From: Streptomyces sp. NBC_00271
GTDB lineage: Bacteria; Actinomycetota; Actinomycetes; Streptomycetales; Streptomycetaceae
NCBI RefSeq assembly: GCF_036178845.1
Contig: NZ_CP108070.1
Span: 10,912,001 to 10,976,000 of the forward strand
Length of the DNA: 64,000 nucleotides
Reading direction: 5' to 3'
Shown here piece by piece: positions 1-8,481 of the stretch (position 1 is the first letter of the stretch; every line of letters begins with the position of its first letter). A model generated the notes under the pieces. It saw nothing but the letters and a program-made list of their open reading frames with translations. It made no database searches and was not told the DNA's origin. The position numbers were made by a program, and so were the translations under genes.

Positions 1-140
1 AGGTCGGCGTACAGGCGCGGGACGCCTGTGCCGCGAAAGTATCGGAACGTCCATGGCTGTGCGTTGTGCAGCGAGAGCGCCGCCGTGGCGTCCGCCACGA
101 GGGCCGTGACGGTGTGTTCGTAAAAGGGTTCCGCTGACAC
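1..140 (-). CDS. Acg-type nitroreductase family protein, 5' end only
   Basis: The window cuts this gene: only its first 46 codons are present, read leftwards from a GTG at 140 with a GGGAA-like ribosome site just upstream. The visible protein includes ATAALSLHNAQPWTFRY, the signature N-terminus of the Acg/Rv3131-like nitroreductase fold (Ser-x-HNxQPW, flavin-site region). The nitroreductase at 42896-43867 carries the same signature (SLAPSPHNNQPWFF). Members of this family are typical of the mycobacterial DosR dormancy regulon; their substrate is unsettled. Nothing can be said about the C-terminal half. Confidence 0.75.
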   Translation of the reverse strand, partial: MSAEPFYEHTVTALVADATAALSLHNAQPWTFRYFRGTGVPRLYAD

Positions 141-325
141 GGTGACTTCCCTTCGCTGGGGGTCTGCCGGGCTCGGCCGGGAAGACGGCCGCCCGCGCCG
201 CGGGCGACAGGCCGAGCGCATCTCTCCGAATCCCGTCTCCAGCGTGTGCTCCGCGCGCCGCGCCGGAGCAGGGGCCATCCGGGCCTGGCGCGGGGCCGAG
301 TGGACTCCCCTGACAGCTGCGTGGC

Positions 326-1204
326 TCACGCGGGTGCGGACGGAACGGCGATGACGGGGCAGCGCGCGTGGTGCAGCACGCCCTGGCTGACTGAGCCCAG
401 CAGCATGCCGGTGAATCCTCCGCGACCCCGGGTGCCCACCACCAGGCCCAGCGCGTGGGCCGAGGCGTCGGTGAGCACCTGGACGGGATGCCCGACGACC
501 AGTTCGTGGCGCAGGTCCACCTCGGGGTAGCGGGGGCGGCGACCGGCCACGATCTCGGAAAGCAGCCGACGGGACTCCTGCTGTGACTCGTACTCGTCGA
601 AGATCCTCAGGTGGCCGGGCTCCCAGACGTACAGGGCGCGCAGCTCGGCGCCGCGCAGAGCCGCCTCCTCGAACGCCAGGTCGACCGCGGCGCCGGAGTG
701 CGCGCTGCCGTCGACCGCGACGACGTAGTACGCGGGTTCCTGGGTGACGTGCTCCGGCTCGGGCACGACCACCACGGGACAATGGGCGTGGGCCATGACA
801 GGTATGGCGACCGAGGCGGAGCCGAACACCTCCTGGGCCCGGCTCAGGTGCCGCGAGCCCAGCACGACGGCCGTGGCGTCGCGGCTCTGCTCGCGCAGCA
901 CCCCCACGGGGTCGCCCACCGCGAGCGGCGCGTCCACTTCGAGCTGCGGGTGCTTCGCCATGACGAACTTCACGGCCTCTTCGAGCACCTGCTTGCCGGC
1001 TTGGCGCAGTGCCTCGTTCCACTCCTCCCGGGGCGAGATCTCCCGCTTCCCATAGCCCTTGGTCGGCACGCCCTCGACGTGGACCAGACGCAACGGCAGC
1101 TGACGGCGAGCGGCCTCATCGGCCGCCCAGGCCAGCGCCATCCGGTGGGCGGGATCGGGATCGACGCCCACCACGATCGGCCGACGATCACCGAGCCGGG
1201 ACAT
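326..1204 (-). CDS. Universal stress protein, two tandem Usp domains
   Basis: A 292-residue cytoplasmic protein with two UspA folds. Domain 1 starts at IVVGVDPDP (about residue 10) and domain 2 at YYVVAVDGS (about residue 158). Domain 2 ends with GTRGRGGFTGMLLGSVS, the G-2x-G-9x-G-S nucleotide-binding loop, so this half probably binds ATP. The equivalent loop in domain 1 (GSRHLSRAQEVFGSAS) lacks the second glycine. The start overlaps the end of the DUF1918 gene (1188-1538) by 17 bp, so the two are co-transcribed. Members of the family bind ATP and modulate stress survival; the precise partner is unknown. One of seven Usp genes or relics in this window. Confidence 0.92.
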   Translation of the reverse strand: MSRLGDRRPIVVGVDPDPAHRMALAWAADEAARRQLPLRLVHVEGVPTKGYGKREISPREEWNEALRQAGKQVLEEAVKFVMAKHPQLEVDAPLAVGDPVGVLREQSRDATAVVLGSRHLSRAQEVFGSASVAIPVMAHAHCPVVVVPEPEHVTQEPAYYVVAVDGSAHSGAAVDLAFEEAALRGAELRALYVWEPGHLRIFDEYESQQESRRLLSEIVAGRRPRYPEVDLRHELVVGHPVQVLTDASAHALGLVVGTRGRGGFTGMLLGSVSQGVLHHARCPVIAVPSAPA

Positions 1205-1538
1205 GACTGCCTCCGGTCAGCAGCTCGTCGGGGGCCGACGAGGCGTCCGCAGACGGGCCTGCGGGATGCGGTGCAGACGTCAGACGCCTGATGTACGCGC
1301 CGGGGCCGGGGAAGTACAGGGTCCTCCGTCCGTTTTCGGCCCATCGCACGTCACGGGGCGGACCGCCGTCCGGATGGTGCAGCCCGACGATTTCGCCGTC
1401 GCGGGCGATGACCCCTGCCGTGGTGCCGCGTACGACGATCTCGTCGCCGACGTGGGCGAGCATCGAGGTACCGGTCGCCCCGGGGCCGGGACTCGGCATG
1501 GCCAGCTCGTTCTTCTTCGGTGGCGCGGGAGCGGACAT
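1188..1538 (-). CDS. DUF1918 domain protein
   Basis: A 116-residue protein whose middle reads VGDEIVVRG...GEIVGLHHPDGGPPRDVRW...TLYFPGPGA, the DUF1918 pattern: a small SH3-like barrel common in actinobacteria and often beside stress genes. The ATG at 1538 was chosen because GAAGGAGG lies 8 bases upstream; a longer in-frame extension exists but has no ribosome site. Its 3' end overlaps the downstream USP, implying one transcript. A GGGACCAATGGCCT element on the same strand lies 83 bp upstream. The molecular function is unknown; the proline/alanine-rich N-terminus (about 30 residues) and C-terminal tail look disordered. Confidence 0.8.
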   Translation of the reverse strand: MSAPAPPKKNELAMPSPGPGATGTSMLAHVGDEIVVRGTTAGVIARDGEIVGLHHPDGGPPRDVRWAENGRRTLYFPGPGAYIRRLTSAPHPAGPSADASSAPDELLTGGSHVPAR

Positions 1539-1620
1539 CGCCCTCGCCTCCTTCCTGCGATGGTGCGGAGCAGTGCCGCCGCCGATTTCGTTCAAGGCCG
1601 CGGCACCGCTGACCTGCCAG

Positions 1621-1634
1621 AGGCCATTGGTCCC
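1621..1634 (-). promoter_or_regulatory. Candidate OsdR/DevR-type box (divergent copy)
   Basis: Read on the minus strand this is GGGACCAATGGCCT, matching the window's repeated GGGCCGAMCGGCCC element at 10 of 14 positions and keeping the GGG..CC / GGCC half-sites. It lies 83 bp upstream of the DUF1918-USP pair. It is one of the weaker copies. Confidence 0.35.
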
Positions 1635-1663
1635 CGGCCCCCCTTCCGCCACACCGGGACTGC

Positions 1664-3058
1664 TCACCGTGTGCGCTTCGAGAGCGCGGGGGTGCGGAAG
1701 GCCGTCGGGTCCGAGGGCATGGCGCGAGGTTCCGGGCGCAGTCGGGCTTCGATGTCGGCGCGCACCCTGGCGGTCAGCTCCTCAAGGGCTCGGGACAGGG
1801 CCGGCGTGACCGGTTCGGGGTCGTAGATCCGCCGGGCCGATGCGGGCAGAGTGGCGAGGTCCGCGCGGAACCGCTCACGGGCGTTCTGCCACCGGTCCGG
1901 CTGCCCCGCTCGCCGACCGCCCCGCATGACGGTGTGCAGCAGCTGCCGTGCGGAGTCCGGCGGGTCCTCTCCGACGAGAGATATGACGTCGGGCCGCCCG
2001 GTGCGGCGGAAGACCTGCTTACGGCCCGGTGCCGTGACCTTCGCCGAGGACAGCTTCATCACGGGGCGGCCCTCGTACTCGACGAGCTTGTACGCGGCGT
2101 CCAGATAGGGGGCGTCCGCGGCCACTCCCACACGCGTGCCCACGGCGTACACGTCGATCGGGGCACTGGCGCGCACCAGCCGGGCCACGGCGTACTCGTC
2201 CAGTCCGCCGCTGGCCACGATCCGCACGTCGGTCAGTCCGGCGCGGTCCAGAACGGCGCGTGCTCGGCGGGCCAGTGCGCCGAGGTCTCCGCTGTCCAGG
2301 CGGATGGCACAGCCGGGACCGCGCCGAAGATCGGTCAGGACCCGGGCGGCTGTGTGCACGCCTTCCTCGGTGTCGTAGGTGTCGACGAGGAAGGTGACCG
2401 GCCCGGGATGGGTACGCGCGAAGGCGCGGAAGGCCCTTTCCTCGTCGGCGAACGCTTCGATGTAGGAGTGGGCCATGGTGCCCGAGGCCGGGATGCCCAG
2501 GGCGGTGGCGGCAGCGACGTCACTGGTGCCGGCGAAGCCCACGAGGGCACCGAGGCGGGCGGCCTGGTGTCCGGCCCACGGGCCGTGGGTGCGGCGCAGC
2601 GAGAAGTCCACCACAGACCTTTGGCCCGCGGCCAGGACGCAGCGCGCCGCCTTGGACGCCACGGCCGTCTGGTGGCAGACCTGGTTCAGCAGATACGTCT
2701 CGACGAGCTGGGCCTGCGGCAGCGGGGCGGTCACCTCCAGCAGCGGCTCCCCGGCGAAGACCGCGTGGCCCTCCGGCACGGCACGCACCTCTCCCTCAAA
2801 AGCGAGGCCGAGGAGAGGTGCGAGGTCTCGTACCGGACGGTGCAGGGCGGCCGCGAACTCCTCGATGTCCTCCCGCTCCACGCGGTAGCCCGCCAGGAAG
2901 TCCAGCGCGGGCTCCAGACCCGCGGCCACCAGGAAACCCCGGCCGGGCGGGAGGTCGCGGACAAAGAGGCTGAAGGTGGCGGGGGCCCGCATGTCCTCCC
3001 GGAGGTAGGACAGGGCCATGGTCACTTCGTAGAGATCGGTGGTCGTGACGTCGGACAT
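1664..3058 (-). CDS. pncB: Nicotinate phosphoribosyltransferase
   Basis: A 464-residue enzyme of the Preiss-Handler NAD salvage route: nicotinate + PRPP (+ATP) to nicotinate mononucleotide. The family N-terminus TTDLYEVTMA is at residue 4. Further conserved elements are the FSLRRTHGP histidine loop (around residue 150), GTMAHSYIEAF, FLVDTYDT, IRLDSGDL and SGGLDEY, plus GTRVG of the phosphate loop. ATG 3058 was chosen because the family starts here; the frame stays open upstream but without homologous sequence. It is divergent from hsp20 (3231), and the 172-bp gap holds one palindromic box that may control both. NAD salvage fits the surrounding redox and hypoxia genes. Confidence 0.93.
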   Translation of the reverse strand: MSDVTTTDLYEVTMALSYLREDMRAPATFSLFVRDLPPGRGFLVAAGLEPALDFLAGYRVEREDIEEFAAALHRPVRDLAPLLGLAFEGEVRAVPEGHAVFAGEPLLEVTAPLPQAQLVETYLLNQVCHQTAVASKAARCVLAAGQRSVVDFSLRRTHGPWAGHQAARLGALVGFAGTSDVAAATALGIPASGTMAHSYIEAFADEERAFRAFARTHPGPVTFLVDTYDTEEGVHTAARVLTDLRRGPGCAIRLDSGDLGALARRARAVLDRAGLTDVRIVASGGLDEYAVARLVRASAPIDVYAVGTRVGVAADAPYLDAAYKLVEYEGRPVMKLSSAKVTAPGRKQVFRRTGRPDVISLVGEDPPDSARQLLHTVMRGGRRAGQPDRWQNARERFRADLATLPASARRIYDPEPVTPALSRALEELTARVRADIEARLRPEPRAMPSDPTAFRTPALSKRTR

Positions 3059-3146
3059 GGTGATCGCCGCCGAGTGTCGTCGTCCCCTGGTCACCAGTCT
3101 GACCGTGGGCGGGCCGGGCGAAAGGGACTGGAGGGACCTCAGGTAT

Positions 3147-3160
3147 GGGCCGTTCGGCCT
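3147..3160. promoter_or_regulatory. Candidate OsdR/DevR-type box between pncB and hsp20
   Basis: GGGCCGTTCGGCCT, a nearly perfect palindrome (GGGCCG/CGGCCT), sits 89 bp upstream of pncB and 71 bp upstream of the Hsp20 start. It is in position to act on both divergent promoters. It belongs to the GGGCCGAMCGGCCC family repeated across the window. Confidence 0.6.
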
Positions 3161-3230
3161 CAGCAATCGGGACGCGGGTGCGCTGGACTGAGTGTGTCGG
3201 CATTGGCGACCACACCGAGGAGGTACCGCG

Positions 3231-3653
3231 ATGGCCACACTGAAGCGCGGGCAGAGGCTCCCGTTCCCGGAGATCCCGGACTGGTTCGAGAGCCTTCCCG
3301 CCCGGTTCGCGATGCCCACGATGGGCGAGCTGTACACGGTTCGCATCGAGGACTACATGGAGGACGGCCGTTTCGTGGTGCGGGCGGAGCTTCCGGGTAT
3401 GTCGCCCGAGAACATCGACGTCTTCATCAGCGACGGGGTGCTGACGGTCCAGGCCGAACGCAACGAGCGGGAAGTGGACAAGAACCACAGAGAGATCCGG
3501 TACGGCGTGATGAGCCGCAGCGTGACGCTGCCGCCCGGCGCTGATGAGGACGACGTCAAGGCCGACTACACCGACGGCATGCTCACGGTCAGCGTGGGCA
3601 TGGGTGCCGAGAAGCCGTCGGCCAAGCACGTCGAGATCCAGCACGGCAGCTGA
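3231..3653 (+). CDS. Hsp20/alpha-crystallin small heat shock protein
   Basis: A 140-residue cytoplasmic ATP-independent chaperone. The alpha-crystallin domain runs from about residue 43 (IEDYMEDGRFVVRAELPGM) to 135 and includes the A-x-x-x-G-V-L-T-like segment (ISDGVLTVQAER) and the second copy TDGMLTVSV. The C-terminal I/V-x-I/V anchor is HVEIQ. GAGGAGGT lies about 7 bases before ATG 3231. A 9-bp-stem terminator follows immediately (3671-3694), so the gene is monocistronic. It is divergent from pncB with a shared palindromic box. A paralogue lies at 22872-23294. Hsp20 proteins of this kind (Acr/HspX) are hallmark DosR regulon members. Confidence 0.95.
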   Translation: MATLKRGQRLPFPEIPDWFESLPARFAMPTMGELYTVRIEDYMEDGRFVVRAELPGMSPENIDVFISDGVLTVQAERNEREVDKNHREIRYGVMSRSVTLPPGADEDDVKADYTDGMLTVSVGMGAEKPSAKHVEIQHGS

Positions 3654-3670
3654 CAGCGGCCGGCGCGTGT

Positions 3671-3694
3671 GGCGGGCCCCGCTACGGGCCCGCC
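3671..3694 (+). terminator. Intrinsic-type hairpin after hsp20
   Basis: A perfect inverted repeat, GGCGGGCCC (3671-3679) and GGGCCCGCC (3686-3694), with a 6-base loop, starts 18 bp after the hsp20 stop. There is no U-tract, as is usual in high-GC actinobacteria. Confidence 0.7.
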
Positions 3695-3716
3695 ATCGGC
3701 GCGCTTCGCGTTGCCT

Positions 3717-4166
3717 TCAGCGGGCTCCGTGCGCGGCCCCCCAGCGACGTCGTACCGCCTCCTCGTGCTCGGCTCCCTCCAACACCAGTTCCATTGTCGC
3801 CAGTTCACGTCGCCGCCGGAGTATCCAGTGGCGACGCAGGGCACGGACCCGCTGCCGGGTCCGTGTGGCGTCGGCGGCGAGCAGTTCGGCGGCTACCTTG
3901 CGCCGGCGGAACGAGCAGGCGGGCACCGCCCCGGGGCAGCCGGGCCGGCCACCACCCGCAGATGGCAGCGTGGCGGTTACCGCCCCCTGCGCCTCGGGAA
4001 GGCCGCCCACTGCCCGCGCATATCTCGCGTACGGGGTCGCTGCCAGGCACCGCAAGGCGTGGTCGAGCCTGTCACCGGCCGCGACCTTCCGCTCTCCTCC
4101 GGCGCCCGGGTACCTGCCGACGAGGGCCTTGGTGCGCACCGCCCCGGCGACCCAACCGGCACTCAT
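3717..4166 (-). pseudogene. V/A-type ATPase relic: subunit C N-terminus joined to subunit D C-terminus
   Basis: ATG 4166 opens a frame beginning MSAGWVAGAVRTKAL and continuing with RLDHALRCLAATPYARY. This resembles the N-terminus of the C/AC39-like V-type ATPase subunit annotated in some streptomycetes. After about 75 residues it switches to VRALRRHWI...LELE-like text ending EHEEAVRRRW, resembling the C-terminal helix of a V-type ATPase subunit D. It appears to be an in-frame deletion scar that removed most of C, the catalytic subunits and most of D. The start overlaps the stop of the preceding relic (4163-4584) as ATGA, as expected for an operon. The assignment rests on remembered family resemblance; a profile search would settle it. 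Confidence 0.42.
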
Positions 4167-4584
4167 GGTGCTTCGCCTTCGTCCGGGACGCCTGCCAGAC
4201 GCAGCGCATCGGCCACGGCACGAACCACCAAAATAGGACATGCGCTCTCTGGCCCGCTCGCGGACCGCCGAAGCGGCGGGCTCCCCGCTCCCGCCGCTCC
4301 CGGAGGACGGGGTCCGCAGCCTGTCGGCGAATCTCGGGAGCACGCTCCCGGGCAGCCGCCACGAGCTCTGCGGCCTCCTGCGCCGCATCCTGTCGCACGG
4401 CCTTGGCCGCCTCGTCCGCTGCGGCCCGGACCGGTGCCGCCTCCTGCCGCACATCCGGCAGCTGTGCGAGAGCGGGCTCCAGCTCCGCGGCACGTTCCGC
4501 CGTACGGTCGGCGGATACGCCGGTGGTGGACGCTCCCGGTGTTTCCGCCGGACGGAACCGCTCCGGTAAGTCCCTCAGACGCAT
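4163..4584 (-). pseudogene. Alanine-rich coiled-coil V-type ATPase peripheral-stalk-like relic (frameshifted)
   Basis: From ATG 4584 the frame encodes a charged, alanine-rich heptad-like helix (for example RQDAAQEAAELVAAARERAP followed by EIRRQAAD). This resembles the E/H/G-type peripheral-stalk subunits of V/A-ATPases. The frame is lost near 4235, and the continuation (VVRAVADALRLAGVPDEGEA) is read in another frame to a TGA at 4163 that overlaps the next start as ATGA. That coupling argues the two pieces were consecutive genes of one operon. Alternative: an unrelated coiled-coil protein. The frameshift could be real decay or a base-call error. Confidence 0.4.
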
Positions 4585-4671
4585 CGGCGACGTCGTGCCG
4601 GTCGGCTGCTCCTTCAGTCTCACGTTCCCGTTCCGCCCCGCACCGGATGGGGCCGTCACGCCGTTCCACCA

Positions 4672-4685
4672 GGGCCGTTCGGCTC
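4672..4685 (+). promoter_or_regulatory. Candidate OsdR/DevR-type box upstream of CBS-BON gene
   Basis: GGGCCGTTCGGCTC begins 79 bp upstream of the GTG start at 4751. It matches the shared palindrome except at its last bases. Confidence 0.5.
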
Positions 4686-4750
4686 TTGGCAAGGGTGGCC
4701 GGAGCGAAAGACTGGAAGTGCAGGCAATTCGACGGATTCCGGAGGCCGCC

Positions 4751-5623
4751 GTGAACAGGCACGAGAACTTCTCCGCGGAGGCCGAGGCTCGGCGGGACCG
4801 GCCCTCCCGCCCTTGGAGCCCCGGCGAGGCGGAACGACAGGACATGCTGATTCGCTACCTGGGTGCCGTGGCCACTGCTGCGGCTGCATATGCACGCACC
4901 GAAGAGCAGGCCCCGGCAGGCGCCATCGGCCGCCCCGTGCCGTCGGCGGCGTCGCCCCCGCGACCGTCCTCGCCGCCCGAAGCCGAGATCCCTTTGGTGC
5001 GCGACGTGATGGACGTGCCCGCCGCCTCCCTGCGCGACGACCTGCCGTACCGCGACATCGCCCGTCTCCTGGCGCGTGAGCAGGTCGGCGCCGTCCCCGT
5101 TGTGGATGCCGACGACCACGTGGTCGGCGTTGTCTCGGAGAACGATCTGCTTGCGAAGGTCGCCTTCGAGGCCTCCGGTCACCGGCCCGGACACATCGGC
5201 AGACTGCGTGAGCGGCGATTGCAGAGCAAGGCTCGCGGTGAGACGGCGGCCGACCTGATGACGAGCCCGGCGATCACGGTGCTGCCGGGAGCGACCGTCG
5301 CCGAGGCCGCCTGGCTCGCCGCGCTGTCCCGGCTGAAGCGGATCCCGGTCACCGACCGCGAGGGCCACCTGGTCGGCGTCGTACGCCGCAACGCGCTGCT
5401 GCAGGCCCTCATCAGGGACGACGCCGGGATACGGGCGGAGGTCGAGGCCAGGATCGAGGCCTGCTGCCCGCCGGGCGACCGGGAGACCGTTGAGGTGGCC
5501 GTGCACGACGGCATCGTCGAGCTGACAGGGCGGATGCCTCCGGTCAGTACGGATCGGTTGGTGGCGGAGGTGGAGAACATCGCCGACGTCGTCGAGGTGA
5601 AGAACCTTCTCACCGCCGCCTGA
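4751..5623 (+). CDS. CBS-pair and BON domain protein (long N-terminus)
   Basis: A 290-residue protein. The first 75 residues are low-complexity, Pro/Ala/Glu-rich. CBS1 (about 80-130) includes VRDVMDVPAASL...VGAVPVVDADDHVVGVVSENDLL. CBS2 (about 168-222) includes ADLMTSPAITV...LKRIPVTDREGHLVGVVRRNALL. A BON domain (about 228-288) includes VEVAVHDGIVELTGRMP. CBS pairs bind adenosine nucleotides and BON modules bind lipid or membrane surfaces, so an energy sensor is plausible (inference). GTG 4751 has GGAGG 6 bases upstream. It is one of five CBS-BON genes or relics here and has the longest N-terminal extension. Confidence 0.88.
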   Translation: MNRHENFSAEAEARRDRPSRPWSPGEAERQDMLIRYLGAVATAAAAYARTEEQAPAGAIGRPVPSAASPPRPSSPPEAEIPLVRDVMDVPAASLRDDLPYRDIARLLAREQVGAVPVVDADDHVVGVVSENDLLAKVAFEASGHRPGHIGRLRERRLQSKARGETAADLMTSPAITVLPGATVAEAAWLAALSRLKRIPVTDREGHLVGVVRRNALLQALIRDDAGIRAEVEARIEACCPPGDRETVEVAVHDGIVELTGRMPPVSTDRLVAEVENIADVVEVKNLLTAA

Positions 5624-5995
5624 ACCAGGGTTGTCTGGTGGGGTTCCCTGATGCGATCGATGCGCGGAGCGGTCCCCGGCCTCGTGCTGGTCCGCCCCGG
5701 TGCCCGAACGTGACACTGCAGGCGGGGCCGTACCGGTCGTGCCCACGTGTGGATAGGGCCGGTGGCCATGAGTCGACCGACTGCACATCGCGGCCACGGC
5801 CAGAGCAGTGTCTCCGGCGGGGGGATCGGCCGGTACCGGGGTGGACGGGGAGCCGTTCCCGGTGTCGGAGTCGAGATGTCGCGCGGTGCGGTCGCCTGTC
5901 ACTCTGGATGAGTGGCACCGACCCGGTCTGATCCGCGGTGGTGCGGTGCCCTGCTGAACGGGCAGCAGTCCTCCGGGAGCCGAGAGGGTTGTTCG
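5624..5995. other. Intergenic, 372 bp, no gene recognised
   Basis: Frames across this stretch have no family resemblance and atypical codon use. It must contain the promoter of the phosphatase at 5996, but I see no clear box or hairpin. Confidence 0.5.
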
Positions 5996-8452
5996 ATGGC
6001 TACTTCAGGCAAGAAACCGGGCGGTGACGCGCCGGTGACCTTGCATGCCAGGGTCCTCTTGGACGCCCGCGGGGTGATCACCGAGTGGAACGCGGAGGCC
6101 GAGAGGCTGCTCGGTCACCGGCCCGAGGAGATGGTGGGTCAACCGCTGTCGTCGCTCCTGATCCGGCCGAAGCCGGACGAGGAGGGAGGCCTTCCGCAGG
6201 CGCCGCTGGTCAACGGCGGCATTCGAGTACGCCTGCGGGACCGGTCCGGCCTACCGGTCGACGTCGAGTGGTGGATGTGCCCGCACATCGGCCCCGCGGG
6301 GCCGGTGACCTGGGCGGTGTTCCTCGCCACCGCGCGTGGTGCGGATCCGGGCGACTTCGACCGGGCGGTGCTGGACGCGCTGGTGACTGAGTCGCCGATC
6401 GGACTGCACGTCCTCGACACCGACCTGCGCGTGGTGCGGTTCAACACCGCCTCGCCCGGTATGCGCGACGTGCGTGCCGAGGATGTCATCGGCAGACCGG
6501 CGCGCGAGGTCGCCCCCACCCTGGTGACCGACACCGTCGAGCACTTGCTCCGGCACGTCCTGAGCACCGGAGAGCCAGTCATCGACTTCGTCCAGCCGGG
6601 CTATCCGCCTGCCGACCCTCACAGGGAGCACCTCTACTCCATGTCGGCCTTCCGGCTGCGCAATCGCGCCGGAGAACCCCTGGGCGTGGCAAGCCTGGCG
6701 ATAGACGTCACGGAGCGTTGCCGGTACCGGGCGCGCGTCGAGCTTCTCAACGACGCCAGCATGCACATTGGCACGACCCTGGACATCACCCGTACCGCGG
6801 AGGAGCTGGCCGAGACCGTGGTGGGCCGCGTGGCCGACGCCGTCAGCGTGGACGTACTCGACTCCGTCTACCAGGGCGAGGCGCCCGAACCCGGACCGGT
6901 CCCCTCCGAGGTCACGTTCCGGCGCACCGCGTTCCACTCGACCGAGACCTCCGGCCTTCAGCCCGCCTACGCCACCGGCGAGAAGGCGTCCTACGGCTTC
7001 CCGACACCGCTCACCCAATGCCTGGCCGATCTGCAGCCTCGCCTGATCCGGAAGGTCAACGACGACGACACCTGGCTGGCACACGATCCGGTCCGAGCGG
7101 ACCGCATACGAGCCGCGCGGGTGCACTCCATGATGGTCGTGCCACTCGCCGCCCGCGGCGTCGTGCTCGGCGTGGCCAGCTTCTACCGCTCCGCAACGTC
7201 CGAGCCCTTCGACGAAGACGACTTGACCACCGTCGGTGAACTCGCCGCGCACACCGCCCTGGGCCTGGACAACGCTCGCCGCTACACACGCGAGCGCACC
7301 GCCGCCCTCGTCCTGCAGAACAGCCTGCTGCCGGTCCGGCTGCCCGACCAGAACGCCGTCGACGTCGCGTTCAGCTATCTGCCGGGACGCATCGGCGGCC
7401 CGTGGCACGACGTCCCCTGGTATGACGCCATCCCACTGTCCGGCGCACGGATCGCACTGGCGGTCGGGGACGTGGCCGGGCACGGCATGCGTGCCGTGGC
7501 CGCCATGGGCAGGCTGCGCGCTGCGACCCACACCCTGGCGGCTCTGGACCTTGCCCCAGACGAGGTGCTGGCCCACCTGGACGACCTGATGGTCCGGCTC
7601 GCCGAGGAGAGCCGTGCGGCTGCCGCCAACGACCCACTGGACGGTCAGCCCACCACCGCCTCGTGCGCCTACGCGGTCTACGACCCGGTGAGTCGTCGAC
7701 TCGTCGTCGCTCGTGCCGGGCACCCGTCCCCACTTCTCGCCCATCCCGACGGGCACGTGGCGCCGGCCGACGCGCCCGCCGGACCGCCGCTGGGCGGCAA
7801 CGGGCTGCCTTTCGAGGCCTGGGAGCAAGACCTGTCCGAAGGGACCCTGATCGCCCTCTACACCAAAGGTCTCGTGCGCGGGTCACCGGACGATGACACG
7901 GGCATCGCACGCCTGGGACACATACTGGGCCAGCAGGACGCATCCACGCGGGAGGCCTGCGACGCGGTGATCTACGCGCAGTTGTCCGGACGAGCCGCGG
8001 AGAACGTTGTCCTCCTGCTCGCCCGGACCTCCGTACTGCGCGACGACCAGGTCGCCTCCTGGACCTTCCCCAGCGATCCCGCGATCGTGGCCACCGCCCG
8101 CACCCTCGCCGACCGCCAGCTCACCAGCTGGGGACTCTCCGACCTCACATTCACAACAGAGTTGATCGTCAGCGAGCTGGTCACCAACGCCATCCGGTAC
8201 GCCCCAGGCACCATCCAACTACGACTCATTCGGGACCGCACACTGATCTGCGAGGTCACCGACGCCAGTAGCGCCGCCCCCCACCTGCGTCACCCGCGGA
8301 CTACCGACGAGGGTGGACGCGGACTCCTGCTCATCGCTCAGCTCACCCAACGCTGGGGCACTCGCCACACCGGCCGCGGCAAAACCATCTGGACAGAACA
8401 GCCGCTGCCCGCGCACCCGGGCGATGCCGCACCTGTCACCCCGGACAACTGA
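5996..8452 (+). CDS. PAS-PAS-GAF-SpoIIE phosphatase with C-terminal HATPase (anti-sigma-like) domain
   Basis: An 818-residue multidomain signalling protein typical of streptomycetes. PAS1 is at about 15-115 (LDARGVITEWNAEAERLLGH), PAS2 at about 120-240 (GLHVLDTDLRVVRFNTAS), GAF at about 245-430, SpoIIE/PP2C at about 455-665, and a GHKL ATPase of RsbW type at about 690-800 (LIVSELVTNAIRYAPG, GRGLLLI). PP2C family members dephosphorylate anti-anti-sigma factors and the kinase domain rephosphorylates them. The first metal-site motif reads GGPWHDVPWYD where the family has GGDWYD; the next motif (GDVAGHG) is intact, so phosphatase activity may be weakened. ATG 5996 has GAGAGG upstream. There is no operon partner; the downstream gene is convergent. 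Confidence 0.9.
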   Translation: MATSGKKPGGDAPVTLHARVLLDARGVITEWNAEAERLLGHRPEEMVGQPLSSLLIRPKPDEEGGLPQAPLVNGGIRVRLRDRSGLPVDVEWWMCPHIGPAGPVTWAVFLATARGADPGDFDRAVLDALVTESPIGLHVLDTDLRVVRFNTASPGMRDVRAEDVIGRPAREVAPTLVTDTVEHLLRHVLSTGEPVIDFVQPGYPPADPHREHLYSMSAFRLRNRAGEPLGVASLAIDVTERCRYRARVELLNDASMHIGTTLDITRTAEELAETVVGRVADAVSVDVLDSVYQGEAPEPGPVPSEVTFRRTAFHSTETSGLQPAYATGEKASYGFPTPLTQCLADLQPRLIRKVNDDDTWLAHDPVRADRIRAARVHSMMVVPLAARGVVLGVASFYRSATSEPFDEDDLTTVGELAAHTALGLDNARRYTRERTAALVLQNSLLPVRLPDQNAVDVAFSYLPGRIGGPWHDVPWYDAIPLSGARIALAVGDVAGHGMRAVAAMGRLRAATHTLAALDLAPDEVLAHLDDLMVRLAEESRAAAANDPLDGQPTTASCAYAVYDPVSRRLVVARAGHPSPLLAHPDGHVAPADAPAGPPLGGNGLPFEAWEQDLSEGTLIALYTKGLVRGSPDDDTGIARLGHILGQQDASTREACDAVIYAQLSGRAAENVVLLLARTSVLRDDQVASWTFPSDPAIVATARTLADRQLTSWGLSDLTFTTELIVSELVTNAIRYAPGTIQLRLIRDRTLICEVTDASSAAPHLRHPRTTDEGGRGLLLIAQLTQRWGTRHTGRGKTIWTEQPLPAHPGDAAPVTPDN

Positions 8453-8481
8453 TCATCCGCCGACCAGAATGAGTCACCTTG

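Noticed and set aside
271..285. GGGGCCATCCGGGCC as a further OsdR-type box
   Set aside because: The half-sites do not form the GGGCCG/CGGCCC dyad and it is about 130 bp from the partial nitroreductase start; too weak to list.
1934..3544. Long plus-strand frame opposite pncB
   Set aside because: It is the antisense shadow of pncB; composition follows GC-skewed third positions and there is no family match.
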